This document shows positions 8,555 through 16,364 of a stretch of 64,000 nt of DNA, one piece after another. Numbering within the stretch: position 1 is the first letter of the stretch; each line of letters opens with the position of its first letter. The translations under genes were made by a program, and so were the position numbers. The notes beneath the pieces are model-generated. The model saw only the letters and a program-made list of their open reading frames with translations. It was not told where the DNA came from and did no database searches. The stretch comes from Lacticaseibacillus paracasei subsp. paracasei (GTDB lineage Bacteria; Bacillota; Bacilli; Lactobacillales; Lactobacillaceae): the NCBI RefSeq assembly GCF_000829035.1, contig NZ_AP012541.1:2046001-2110000 (forward strand), written 5' to 3'.

Positions 8555-8569
8555 TCGTATTGATTACGA
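8555..8569. promoter_or_regulatory. Zur-box-like operator between the Fur gene and the mini-gene
   Basis: TCGTATTGATTACGA matches the Bacillus Zur consensus TCGTAATNATTACGA with one difference. It lies 50 bp upstream of the repressor ATG and 43 bp before the mini-gene ATG. A minus-strand promoter candidate TTGATT-17-TTTAAT overlaps it, so binding would block the repressor promoter and perhaps the divergent one. Confidence 0.7.
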
Positions 8570-8612
8570 TTAATCAATCATTAGTGTACCACGCAAAACA
8601 GGAGGAAGCAAT

Positions 8613-8726
8613 ATGGCAGAAAAAGCTGACTACGCATCCGCAGCACGGCGGTTGAAGAGTAAAAACCCGAAAACCCGTTCACGGGCAAAACGCGTGATTA
8701 AAGCCGTTAAGAAACCAGTCAAGTAA
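8613..8726 (+). CDS. 37-aa highly basic protein, putative metal-homeostasis mini-protein
   Basis: A short frame, preceded by a perfect AGGAGG seven bases before the ATG and followed by its own terminator. The product starts MAEKADYASAARRLKS and continues Lys/Arg-rich (about 14 basic residues of 37), with no Cys, signal or membrane segment. Small proteins of this type beside Fur-family genes in lactobacilli and enterococci are, as I recall, annotated 'putative metal homeostasis protein'; the mechanism is unknown. The Zur-like operator in the shared intergenic region supports a zinc-starvation role. Confidence 0.75.
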   Translation: MAEKADYASAARRLKSKNPKTRSRAKRVIKAVKKPVK

Positions 8727-8756
8727 TTTTATCGCATTATTCAAACAACATGTAGC

Positions 8757-8801
8757 AAGGCGCGAGCACCGGTGATCATCACCGTGGCTCGCGCCTTATT
8801 T
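8757..8801 (+). terminator. Terminator of the mini-gene
   Basis: AAGGCGCGAGC and GCTCGCGCCTT form an eleven-pair stem with an inner CGGTGAT/ATCACCG stem, followed by ATTTTT. Its 3' part overlaps the last codon of the convergent guanylate-kinase-like gene. Confidence 0.85.
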
Positions 8802-9398
8802 TTCTTCTAAATCGATGCGGGCAAGGCCGCAACTTTTCAAAGCCAAGGTTTTCATAAATTGATCCACTTGCTCGCGCGCCTCATCCCAACTGTCATTTTT
8901 GATCACAGTGGCAAACGGCTTTAGTTCGTCTGGCAAGGTTAAATCGCGTTTATATTCCGGACTTTTCAACCGCGCAGCAACCATGGCAGGATCATCGCCA
9001 CGGCTCAACAACCGATCTTTTAATACCGTTGGGTTATCAATTGTTAAAAATAAGACCACGACCTCCTTTGGCAACTCACGCACATAGGTAATGGCACCTT
9101 TTGTGTCTAGAACAATACTAAGGAAGGGATGCTTGGTCCAGTTTTTTTCAAGCGATTCATGGGAGGAACCGTACTCATAACCAGCATAAGTGACTTTTTC
9201 GATAAAATGTTTGGTCGCAAAACTCGCCGGTGTTTCGAAATAGTAATCGACCCCATTCTTTTCCCCTGTGCGCGCCGGACGGGTGGTGTGCGTCATCACG
9301 CGGTGGATGCGATAATTATCGCGGAGATAACCACTCACCGTCGTTTTGCCAGTCCCTGTTGCCCCAGTGATCACAATCAACTTATGCGCAGCTTTCAT
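8796..9398 (-). CDS. Guanylate-kinase-like P-loop protein
   Basis: A 200-aa P-loop kinase with the GMP-kinase domain architecture: Walker A GATGTGKTT at about residues 11-19, the GMP-binding THTTRPARTGEKNGVDYYF (about 35-53), and a lid with LLSRGDDP. GAGGAGG six bases before the ATG at 9398 sets the start, although the frame opens at 9437. It stands alone rather than in the usual gmk-rpoZ context and diverges from housekeeping Gmk (GPSGVGK), so it may be a second, specialised nucleotide kinase. Confidence 0.8.
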   Translation of the reverse strand: MKAAHKLIVITGATGTGKTTVSGYLRDNYRIHRVMTHTTRPARTGEKNGVDYYFETPASFATKHFIEKVTYAGYEYGSSHESLEKNWTKHPFLSIVLDTKGAITYVRELPKEVVVLFLTIDNPTVLKDRLLSRGDDPAMVAARLKSPEYKRDLTLPDELKPFATVIKNDSWDEAREQVDQFMKTLALKSCGLARIDLEEK

Positions 9399-9514
9399 GA
9401 TCAGCCTCCTCTTAAATGATTGCCTCGATTGTACCAAATCAGCGCGGATTAGTCAGCTTGAAAACAGGTTGATTGATTCGGTTTATCAATAACGCTGTTA
9501 CCAACTAAGAATGG

Positions 9515-9922
9515 CTAATGCTGATCATGATAAAAAGCAATCACGCCCATTTGTTGACTCTCCACAAACCCAGCGGCTTTATAAAAGCTTCGCGTTTTCG
9601 GATCATCGTCCGTCAATAAAACCCGTTGCCGCACTTCAGGGAACCGCGCCAGCAAAGCTTCTATTAATTGTTTGCCGATACCTCGACGCTGATATTCTGG
9701 CAAAACCAACAGATCCTGAATAAAAAGAATGGTTTCGCCGTCACCGACTGCTCGGATTAAGCCAACTAACTGTTTGCCCTCATACGCACCTAACACCATC
9801 AATGAATGGGTCAGTGCCCGTTCAAGTCGCGCAGGATCGCGGGTATACATGCTCCAACCGACACTTTTATAAAGTGCCAAAACCTCGGGCATAGTTGGTT
9901 TTTGATCAGTAATTGTCACCAT
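9515..9922 (-). CDS. GNAT-family N-acetyltransferase
   Basis: A 135-aa acetyltransferase with the acetyl-CoA loop in EYQRRGIGKQLIEALL (about residues 75-90) and the family's C-terminal FYKAAGF. AAAGGGGG precedes the ATG. The acceptor is unknown. It is monocistronic on the minus strand, between the guanylate-kinase-like gene and the cell-wall hydrolase. Confidence 0.85.
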   Translation of the reverse strand: MVTITDQKPTMPEVLALYKSVGWSMYTRDPARLERALTHSLMVLGAYEGKQLVGLIRAVGDGETILFIQDLLVLPEYQRRGIGKQLIEALLARFPEVRQRVLLTDDDPKTRSFYKAAGFVESQQMGVIAFYHDQH

Positions 9923-9965
9923 GGCGTGTGTCCCCCTTTATAAAAGAATGTTTTGCTTAGAGTAG

Positions 9966-9994
9966 AAAAAAAGATCGATCACGCTTGATCGACC
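9966..9994 (-). terminator. Terminator of the NlpC/P60 gene
   Basis: On the minus strand AGGTCGATCA and TGATCGATCT pair (one G-U) around AGCG, followed by a run of seven T, 35 bp past the hydrolase stop. Confidence 0.85.
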
Positions 9995-10028
9995 TTTCAA
10001 ATACTATTGCAGGATGTGAACGATATTT

Positions 10029-11243
10029 TTACAGACGACGACCGAAGCTTGGTGCGAAGTATGCCATGCTCTGAATCGTAACGTTTTGACCAGGAGCTGG
10101 TGCGTGAAGATATTGGCCACCGCCAATGTAAATACCAACGTGGTAAGCACTACCAACGCCGCCCCAGAAGACCAAGTCACCGGCCTTTAAGTCAGAAACG
10201 GAAACGTATGAGCCAAGCGTACTTTGAGCTTGCGAAGTCCGTGGCAAGCTGATCCCAGCTTCTTTAGCTGCATAGTAGATCAAACCTGAGCAGTCAAAGC
10301 CTGATGGTGAAGTGCCGCCATAAACGTACGGAACACCGATATACTTAGCGGCGTTGCTGGCAATACTGCCACCGGAAACTGAAACCGAGCTGGTGTTTGA
10401 AGCAGGTGCTTGTGAAGCGCTGGCGCTTGAAGAAGCACTGGTGGTGCTGGTATTGGTGCTGGTGTTAACGCTACTTGATGCTGCACTGCTTGAGGCGGTG
10501 CTGGTTGAAGAAGCAGATGGTGTTGCGGCAACAGCAGCGGTTGCTGCGGCAGCTTTAGCAGCATCTTCGCTGGCAGCCAACTGAGCCAACTTATCTTTGT
10601 TAGCTTCAAGCGTTTGCTGTAAATCGGATGCAGATTTTTCAGCATCACTCTTTAAGCTTTCGATTTTAGCCTTGTCGCTTTCCAACTGGCTCTTTGTCGC
10701 AACAAGTGTTTCTTGCTTGGCTTCTTGTTCCGTTTGCAGGGTCTTAACTTTGGCCTGTGAGTCCTTAACCGCCTGCAATGCTTCTGCACTGGCTTGGCTA
10801 AGTTTGTTGACCGTCAGTGAACGACCAACAAGATCTGTAAGGCTGTTTGAATTCAAAACAAAGTCAAAATAGATATTGCCTGTAACTGAATTACCAACCT
10901 GCTTTTGCAATGAAATCAATTGTTCCTTCAGATTGTCTTTACGCTTGCCGACTTCGACTTGCGCCTTAACAATTTGTTGGTTGTAAGAGGCAATTTTAGC
11001 CTGACTAGCACTAATTTTTTCTTCAGCATTCTTAATGTCTAATGCTTTGTTAGAAACATCATTGCTCAACTTCGCGGTTTTTTCATTTGCCGTTTGGATT
11101 TGCTTGAGCAAGGCATCATTCTTGGCAGTCAAACTAGACTTATCGTCATCAGCTTTAACTGTTGTGGCAGCCACCCCTGAAACCCCAACCCCAGCCAATG
11201 TTGCAACTGTGATAAAGCCTGTAACTAATTGCTTTAATTTCAT
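10029..11243 (-). CDS. Secreted NlpC/P60 peptidoglycan endopeptidase with coiled coil
   Basis: A 404-aa exported cell-wall hydrolase. A signal peptide ends near VKA|DD (about residue 31). Then comes a long Lys/Glu/Gln/Ala coiled coil (about residues 35-230, PcsB-like), an Ala/Ser/Thr linker and a C-terminal NlpC/P60 domain. The catalytic Cys is in FDCSGL (about 318), with His in AYHVGIY (about 368) and LHAPA (about 380). NlpC/P60 enzymes of the casei group cleave stem peptides at septa; this paralogue is not otherwise identified. The start at MKLKQLV follows AGGAG. A WalR-type box 57 bp upstream fits wall-stress control. Confidence 0.9.
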   Translation of the reverse strand: MKLKQLVTGFITVATLAGVGVSGVAATTVKADDDKSSLTAKNDALLKQIQTANEKTAKLSNDVSNKALDIKNAEEKISASQAKIASYNQQIVKAQVEVGKRKDNLKEQLISLQKQVGNSVTGNIYFDFVLNSNSLTDLVGRSLTVNKLSQASAEALQAVKDSQAKVKTLQTEQEAKQETLVATKSQLESDKAKIESLKSDAEKSASDLQQTLEANKDKLAQLAASEDAAKAAAATAAVAATPSASSTSTASSSAASSSVNTSTNTSTTSASSSASASQAPASNTSSVSVSGGSIASNAAKYIGVPYVYGGTSPSGFDCSGLIYYAAKEAGISLPRTSQAQSTLGSYVSVSDLKAGDLVFWGGVGSAYHVGIYIGGGQYLHAPAPGQNVTIQSMAYFAPSFGRRL

Positions 11244-11299
11244 CTTTATCGTCACTCCTGCTTTCGTTTTGTTCACAACTGCTACATTAACACTGGACT

Positions 11300-11316
11300 G
11301 TTACAGTCTCGTTACA
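11300..11316 (-). promoter_or_regulatory. WalR (YycF)-type direct repeat upstream of the NlpC/P60 gene
   Basis: On the minus strand TGTAAC-GAGAC-TGTAAC fits the WalR recognition rule TGTWAH-N5-TGTWAH exactly. WalR controls peptidoglycan hydrolases in Firmicutes, and the gene behind this site is such an enzyme. Confidence 0.75.
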
Positions 11317-11432
11317 GCATGTTTACTATCAGAATACTTTCTTCAACATATTGTCATGGTCAAATATAAGGAAGTTCATAAGAACTTTTTATTTCGGTTA
11401 TTTTCAAGAAGAAAAGGAGAGTCGAAGGTACC

Positions 11433-11474
11433 AAAAAAGGCCTGTGATAAACGTTTGTTTTATCACAGGCCTAA
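11433..11474 (-). terminator. Terminator of tyrS
   Basis: On the minus strand AGGCCTGTGATAAA pairs with TTTATCACAGGCCT around a short loop and is followed by TTTTTT, about 75 bp downstream of the tyrS stop. Confidence 0.9.
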
Positions 11475-11549
11475 ATCACCAGTCGTCATTTTTATTAACT
11501 GTTATTGTTTAATAGTAAATTGGCTATACCAATCATGCGACTTAAAGGG

Positions 11550-12824
11550 TTACTTTGCCGCCTTGATATCGACTAAAAAGTACCGCTTTTTACCACGCCG
11601 AACGATGACATATTGGCCATCAAAATGAGTGCTCGGATCAACCTCGAAATCGAGCTCCCGCTGACGTGTACCGTTGATCGTGATCGCACCATTTTGAATG
11701 TCTTCGCGGGCTCGACGGCGGCTTGGTTCGATTTTGGTAGTGTCGACTAACCAAGTCACAATGTTTTCTGCGGTCTCCGGTGCCTCAACTGTTGGAAACT
11801 GCTTGAAACCCTGCTTGATATCATCAGCGCTCAGCTCAGCGACATCACCGGAAAAAAGGGCAGCACTGATATTTTCGGCCTGATCAACCGCTTTTTGACC
11901 GTGGACAAACTTTGTCACCGCACGCGCCAATTCACGCTGTGCTTCACGTTTTTCCGGATGTGTCTTAGTTGCTTCAACCAATTCGGCAATAGCATCGCGC
12001 GACAAGAACGTGAAGAACTTGAGGAACTTCTCGACGTCGGCATCATCCTGATTGAACCAGAACTGATAGAACTCGTAAGGTGACGTCTTCTCCGGATCAA
12101 GCCAAACGGCGCCGCCAGCAGACTTACCGAACTTGGTACCGTCAGCCTTCAACATCAATGGATTGGTTAGACCGTAAGCACGGGCTTCTGGTCCCTCGAT
12201 GCGATGAATCAAATCGATCCCAGCCGTAATATTGCCCCACTGATCGGCCCCGCCAATTTGCAATTGAACATCTTCGTGTTTGAACAAGTGCAGGAAATCG
12301 ACCGACTGCAGAATCTGATACGTGAATTCCGTGTACGAGATGCCGTTTTCCAAACGACTGGCGACGACTTCTTTATTTAGCATACTGTTAACGGAAAAAA
12401 GCTTGCCATAATCCCGCAGAAAATCAAGCATGGATAATTTCGATAACCAATCATAATTATCGACAATCCGAAAATCATCGGTTCCGAATAGGTTCTCCAT
12501 TTGGGCGGTCAATTTCTTTTTATTTGCAGCAATCGTGTCCATGGTTTGCAAGACCCGCTCGGAATTACGCCCGGATGGATCGCCAATCGAGCCAGTGCCC
12601 CCACCAATGACAATCACGGGACGATGGCCCAGAAGTTGAAACCGTTTGAGAATCATGAACGGAATCAAATGGCCAACATGTAGTGAATCGCCAGTCGGAT
12701 CGGTGCCACAGTATACACTGACTGCTTTTTCCTCAGTCAGTTTCCGCAGACCATCTTCATCGGTTAATTGATTCAACGCCCCACGCCACTTTAATTCGTC
12801 TAAAATTTTGCCTCTGTCTGTCAT
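11550..12824 (-). CDS. tyrS: Tyrosyl-tRNA synthetase
   Basis: A 424-aa class I tRNA synthetase that charges tRNA-Tyr. The HIGH motif is HVGH (residues 49-52), the KMSKS loop is KFGKS (about residue 230), YCGTDPTGDSLH is the family's opening and QIGGADQWGN the tyrosine-specific segment. A C-terminal S4 RNA-binding domain follows (about 350-424, with REDIQNGAITING). GGGAGG precedes the ATG. A T-box leader upstream ties expression to uncharged tRNA. Confidence 0.97.
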   Translation of the reverse strand: MTDRGKILDELKWRGALNQLTDEDGLRKLTEEKAVSVYCGTDPTGDSLHVGHLIPFMILKRFQLLGHRPVIVIGGGTGSIGDPSGRNSERVLQTMDTIAANKKKLTAQMENLFGTDDFRIVDNYDWLSKLSMLDFLRDYGKLFSVNSMLNKEVVASRLENGISYTEFTYQILQSVDFLHLFKHEDVQLQIGGADQWGNITAGIDLIHRIEGPEARAYGLTNPLMLKADGTKFGKSAGGAVWLDPEKTSPYEFYQFWFNQDDADVEKFLKFFTFLSRDAIAELVEATKTHPEKREAQRELARAVTKFVHGQKAVDQAENISAALFSGDVAELSADDIKQGFKQFPTVEAPETAENIVTWLVDTTKIEPSRRRAREDIQNGAITINGTRQRELDFEVDPSTHFDGQYVIVRRGKKRYFLVDIKAAK

Positions 12825-13039
12825 GTTACTTGTTCCTCCCTAAACACATTTGCTGGCACAGCAACCGCTGTATAAGCGCCTTGGGGCTATTATGGCCAAA
12901 AGGCGCTTACATTTAACTTTTAAGCACGCCAGTTCACGCTCTTGACTAAAATTTGTCTTTGCCAGAATTTACCGCTACCTGTGAGCTGAGATGCAGGATG
13001 GCAACGTCTAGATCGTTGGTCAAGGTCATTCACAATGGC

Positions 13040-13275
13040 ATAAAAAAAGCCCCTGATCTTCAACGATCAGGGACGATTTTCACCGCGGTACCACCCACAT
13101 TATGCTTTGCATCACTCTAATGGATATCGGCATGACCCGTTAACCAGGCTTTCATTGAGGTGTAATTCGTGATCAAAGGCGGAACGGTTTGCAGCAACCA
13201 CCGTTTTTCTTAGACCTGCCTAGGACCACTACTGCGGCTCATCTGGTGACTTTATGGTTTAGATCTTAACACATG
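13040..13275 (-). promoter_or_regulatory. T-box riboswitch leader of tyrS
   Basis: On the minus strand the canonical T-box TGGTACCGCG (13084-13093) is followed by the antiterminator partner and a terminator, GATCAGGGGC-type stem plus seven T (13042-13072). Structured stem I sequence extends to about 13275. A TAC at 13162-13164 sits in a bulged position and is a candidate Tyr specifier, but I could not fold stem I with certainty. About 210 nt separate the terminator from the tyrS ATG, longer than usual. Confidence 0.88.
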
Positions 13276-13357
13276 TAGGCGAACGGTTCTATTCTTTTTG
13301 GACATTCTTCCGGAGTTCGCGCTAACGACGCAGTACTTCTGAAGTGCGCCTAACTTT

Positions 13358-14302
13358 TCACTTTTGCGGGTCCTGTGGTGCTTCTTTTGGATCTCGATCG
13401 GCTGGATAGGCTTTGACGTCAGCGTCTAGAATATCGTATTCATCCATGAGCCTGCGTTCGACGCGCTCTCCTAGATCATAGGAATCGGCTACGGTCATAT
13501 TGGGATTGACACGAATACCGATGGTTAGCAAGACAGCATCGCCTGCATATCGTGCTTCAATACTTTGAACGCCTTTGACACCTGGGACTGCACTGATTGT
13601 TTGGCGGTAGGCAGCAATTTTTTTGGTGTCGAATCCATCTGTTAATTCAAAAATGGATTCTCGCAGGATAGTCCAAGCCGCATATAAAATCAAACAACCA
13701 ACGGCCACAGCTGCGCCACCATCCAGCCAAAGCCAGCCAGCTTTGGCACCTAAGATGGCGAGTAACGTGCCACCGCTGGTCACAGCGTCGGCAAAGCTAT
13801 CCTTGGCCGCCGCTCGCAAAACACTGCTGTCCAATTGCTTCGCCCTAATATGGTTAATCAGTGAAACGGTGCCCATTGCCAATCCTGCCGCTAAGCTAAC
13901 ATAAACCGCAAGTTCTCCGGGAACCTGCAGCTTACCTTGATACCAAGCTTGCAGACCGTGATAACCGTCAATGACAACATCTAGACCGACGACGAGCATG
14001 ATTAAGCCAGAAAAGAGTGTTGCGATGGTTTGAAAGCGCCAGTGGCCAAATCGGTGTTCACTGTCAGGCCGTTGTTGGGAAATCTGCAAACCCCAAAGTA
14101 AAATCAGCGCAGAGGCCACACCAGTCAGGTTATTCAACCCATCCGCAGCCAATGCCCGAGAATGCGCTAACTGCGCGATCCACAATTCTACCACGGTCAA
14201 CCCGCCATATACAATCAGATTCAGTGCAGCAGCATGCTGGGCACTTTTCAGGCGGGCAAACCGGCGTTGTTCATCTTTTAAAATATTTCGACCAGCATCC
14301 AT
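13358..14302 (-). CDS. Cation diffusion facilitator family metal exporter
   Basis: A 314-aa CDF antiporter (zinc, manganese or iron exporter type). About six membrane helices are visible. The metal-site pairs appear as ADGLNNLTG (about residues 53-61, with an unusual Asn where Asp is common) and AAKDSFADAVTSGG (about 164-177). The C-terminal cytoplasmic dimer domain includes TIGIRVNPNMTV. AGGAGG precedes the ATG. It is followed by no obvious partner; the ArsR-type regulator is next upstream on the same strand but separated by a terminator. Confidence 0.88.
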   Translation of the reverse strand: MDAGRNILKDEQRRFARLKSAQHAAALNLIVYGGLTVVELWIAQLAHSRALAADGLNNLTGVASALILLWGLQISQQRPDSEHRFGHWRFQTIATLFSGLIMLVVGLDVVIDGYHGLQAWYQGKLQVPGELAVYVSLAAGLAMGTVSLINHIRAKQLDSSVLRAAAKDSFADAVTSGGTLLAILGAKAGWLWLDGGAAVAVGCLILYAAWTILRESIFELTDGFDTKKIAAYRQTISAVPGVKGVQSIEARYAGDAVLLTIGIRVNPNMTVADSYDLGERVERRLMDEYDILDADVKAYPADRDPKEAPQDPQK

Positions 14303-14430
14303 GCGACATCCTCCTGACTAAATTAATTTGTTTATTAAAGACTATTATAATTCAAATAACGCACCGGTGACTGGTTATAACTTTACAAAATGATAGCGAG
14401 AGCGCTTTCTTACAAAATTTTTCATAACAA

Positions 14431-14462
14431 TAAAAAAAAGCCCAGCAATAGCCGGGTTTTAT
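14431..14462 (-). terminator. Terminator of the ArsR-type gene
   Basis: On the minus strand CCCGGC and GCTGGG pair around TATT and are followed by a run of T, 16 bp past the regulator stop. This separates the regulator from the downstream CDF gene. Confidence 0.75.
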
Positions 14463-14477
14463 CAAGCATCGTTCATA

Positions 14478-14813
14478 TCAGCCGTTTTCGTTTTGCCGCT
14501 TCAAAGCGCTTGTCAATCGTTCCAATCGAGCAATGGTGTCATGTAAGGTCAGATAATAATAAACCATATTGCCTTCGCGGCGTGAGCCAACCATGCCAAT
14601 GTCTTTGAGATGCTTCAGATGGTGCGAGGTCGCTGGCTGTGACAAACCGATAGCATCAGCCAAGTCGTTGACTTTTAAGCCTGTATCATTGTCTGCCGTT
14701 CCCAAAATCATAATCAATTTTTGTCGACTTGAATTCGATAACGCATTGAGATGTCCAATATCTTGCTTAAACTCTTTTAAAGCCTCTTGTTGCGCAGAGC
14801 TATATGCCGCCAT
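14478..14813 (-). CDS. ArsR/SmtB-type winged-helix regulator
   Basis: A 111-aa DNA-binding protein. The helix-turn-helix is LADAIGLSQPATSHHLKHLKDIGMV (about residues 49-73), followed by the wing SRREGNMVYYYL. The ELCVCDL metal site of classical ArsR/CadC proteins is absent, so the effector is unknown. GGAGG precedes the ATG. It is divergent from the apbE gene, and a small perfect inverted repeat lies between them, so it may control apbE. Confidence 0.87.
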   Translation of the reverse strand: MAAYSSAQQEALKEFKQDIGHLNALSNSSRQKLIMILGTADNDTGLKVNDLADAIGLSQPATSHHLKHLKDIGMVGSRREGNMVYYYLTLHDTIARLERLTSALKRQNENG

Positions 14814-14910
14814 TATGATGGCCTCCTTATAAACGCGTTTACGATTGCAGAAACTTGCGTCTTTAGAACACGGTATGCATCAAATTTCACTCATAACGAA
14901 TATTACCTGA

Positions 14911-14923
14911 AATCGTAACGATT
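14911..14923. promoter_or_regulatory. Candidate operator between the ArsR-type and apbE genes
   Basis: AATCGTAACGATT is a perfect inverted repeat with 6-bp arms and one central base, 98 bp from the regulator start and 65 bp before the apbE ATG. Assignment to the neighbouring repressor is inference. Confidence 0.4.
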
Positions 14924-14987
14924 GCAACCAATATGCAAACCGTTCATACTGAATGCATGTCAATCGATTATTTTTGGAGGTGCCAAT

Positions 14988-15917
14988 ATGACCACGACGA
15001 CCACTTTTCATGGTTTGGGTGCGGATAACACGCTTACCGTTTATGCAGATGGTGCTAATGAACTATTGAATCAAAGCATCAGCATGATTAATGCTTATGC
15101 CCATTTATTATCGCTGTATGATGAAGCATCCCTGCTGACTTTGATCAACAAGCAGGCCGGCAAAGAACCGGTTCACATTCCGGTTCGCCCTGTGTTCAAT
15201 CTGATTGCTCAAGCGATCGCCTGGAGCAAACGCGGATTAGGTTACAACGCCTTAATCGGCCCGATCGTCAAACTTTGGCGCATCGGTTTCGATGATGCCC
15301 ATGTTCCGACTGCCGAAGAAGTCACTGCCGCGCTTGCTTTGACAGATCCCGATCTTGTCGAGCTTGATTCAGAAAATCAAACTGTTTTTCTGACCAAACC
15401 CGGCATGGCCCTTGATCTTGGCGGTATCGCCAAAGGTTTCATTGTCGATCAAGTCTATGATCTTTGGGACAAAACCGGCGTTGAAGGTGGGTTGATTGAC
15501 TTAGGTGGTAATCAGCGGCTCGTCGGTAATGCAGCCAGCGGCGTACCGTTATGGCAGTGGCCAATCACTGACCCGCGGACACCGGGAAAACGCAGTATCG
15601 CCACCTTGACAACCACCCCTAAAGCCGTCGTGACGACTGGTATTTATGAGCGGCACTCAGAGATCAACGGCAAAGAATATCACCATTTGCTTGATCCTAA
15701 CACAGGCTATCCCGTCGAATCAGACATGGCCAGCATTACCGTCGTGGCCGATAGTGGCCTGATCGGAGACGTGTTATCTTCCATCGGTTTTTATGCTGGC
15801 ATCCCTGCCGGTTACGATGCCGTTGAAGCCGAGGGTGAGGAAGCCATCTTCGTTACTAAAGATACCCGCGTTTACCAAACCAGCGGCCTGCGCGAAACCT
15901 TGGCCGTCACCATGTAA
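14988..15917 (+). CDS. apbE: ApbE-family FAD:protein FMN transferase
   Basis: A 309-aa flavin transferase that attaches FMN to Thr residues of target proteins. The signature ALDLGGIAKGF is near residues 141-151, GGLIDLGGNQRLVG follows, and the C-terminal TTGIYERH...HHLLDPNTGYPV carries the metal/FAD site. The frame is open from 14922, but GGAGG seven bases before the ATG at 14988 gives the start. No signal peptide or lipobox is visible, so this form appears cytoplasmic. No flavoprotein substrate is adjacent; the target could be a fumarate-reductase-type or extracellular electron-transfer flavoprotein encoded elsewhere. Confidence 0.92.
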   Translation: MTTTTTFHGLGADNTLTVYADGANELLNQSISMINAYAHLLSLYDEASLLTLINKQAGKEPVHIPVRPVFNLIAQAIAWSKRGLGYNALIGPIVKLWRIGFDDAHVPTAEEVTAALALTDPDLVELDSENQTVFLTKPGMALDLGGIAKGFIVDQVYDLWDKTGVEGGLIDLGGNQRLVGNAASGVPLWQWPITDPRTPGKRSIATLTTTPKAVVTTGIYERHSEINGKEYHHLLDPNTGYPVESDMASITVVADSGLIGDVLSSIGFYAGIPAGYDAVEAEGEEAIFVTKDTRVYQTSGLRETLAVTM

Positions 15918-15973
15918 ACCTTAGCCACCGTTGTCTTCAGACATAATAGTTTGGGACATCACTCATAATCATC

Positions 15974-16022
15974 AAAAAGGCAAACAAATTCCACTGTAAA
16001 GCGGAAACTGTTTGCCTTTTCT
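15974..16022 (+). terminator. Terminator of apbE
   Basis: AAAAAGGCAAACA and TGTTTGCCTTTT form a long stem with T-rich ends on both strands, about 55 bp after the apbE stop. Confidence 0.85.
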
Positions 16023-16054
16023 TATTGTAATCTATTGGAATTTTAAAGATATTA

Positions 16055-16222
16055 GTGCCAAGGCGGAGCAATCGTAGGCCAGATGGGGCTCAGCCGTGCA
16101 AACAACACAGCGACCGGGCTTTGTCACTGATGTTGTTAGGCGACTTCGAGACCGGTTTTTGGGCTCGAAGCGCCGTCACAGCGTTCCAGCCCCGTCTGGC
16201 CGGAGATTGCGGAGTTTGGCAC
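16055..16222 (+). repeat. Branched palindromic repeat, copy A
   Basis: A 168-bp GC-rich element starting GTGCCAAGGCGG and ending TTTGGCAC. The ~36-bp outer arms are imperfect inverted repeats (GGCCAGA and CAATC blocks pair). Inside are an AACAACA/TGTTGTT hairpin and a GGCGACTTCGAG/CTCGAAGCGCC hairpin, so the whole can fold into a branched structure. About the first 65 bp are identical to copy B at 62686-62869, which lies in the opposite orientation. It sits between convergent apbE and GH13 genes. No transposase or target duplication is seen. Confidence 0.8.
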
Positions 16223-16364
16223 GGCATGAGACTCTTTGGCCTAGACCTTACCCCCCGATTATTCAGAATCTAATAAATCACAAACCCAATACGACAATTA
16301 TGCCCCATTATTTTATGCCAAAATGCTATAACAAATCACAGCATTCATAACAATAACATAAGCG

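Noticed and set aside
10354..10872. Plus-strand frames rich in Val/Leu/Ala opposite the NlpC/P60 gene
   Set aside because: Antisense shadows of the Ala/Ser/Thr-rich linker and coiled coil.
16055..16273. 72-aa frame MPRRSNRRPDGAQPCKQ in palindrome copy A (and the similar frame 62666-62869 in copy B)
   Set aside because: The shared protein sequence follows from the shared DNA repeat; the two frames diverge by frameshift after ~45 residues, there is no ribosome site, and the stem structure explains the conservation better.
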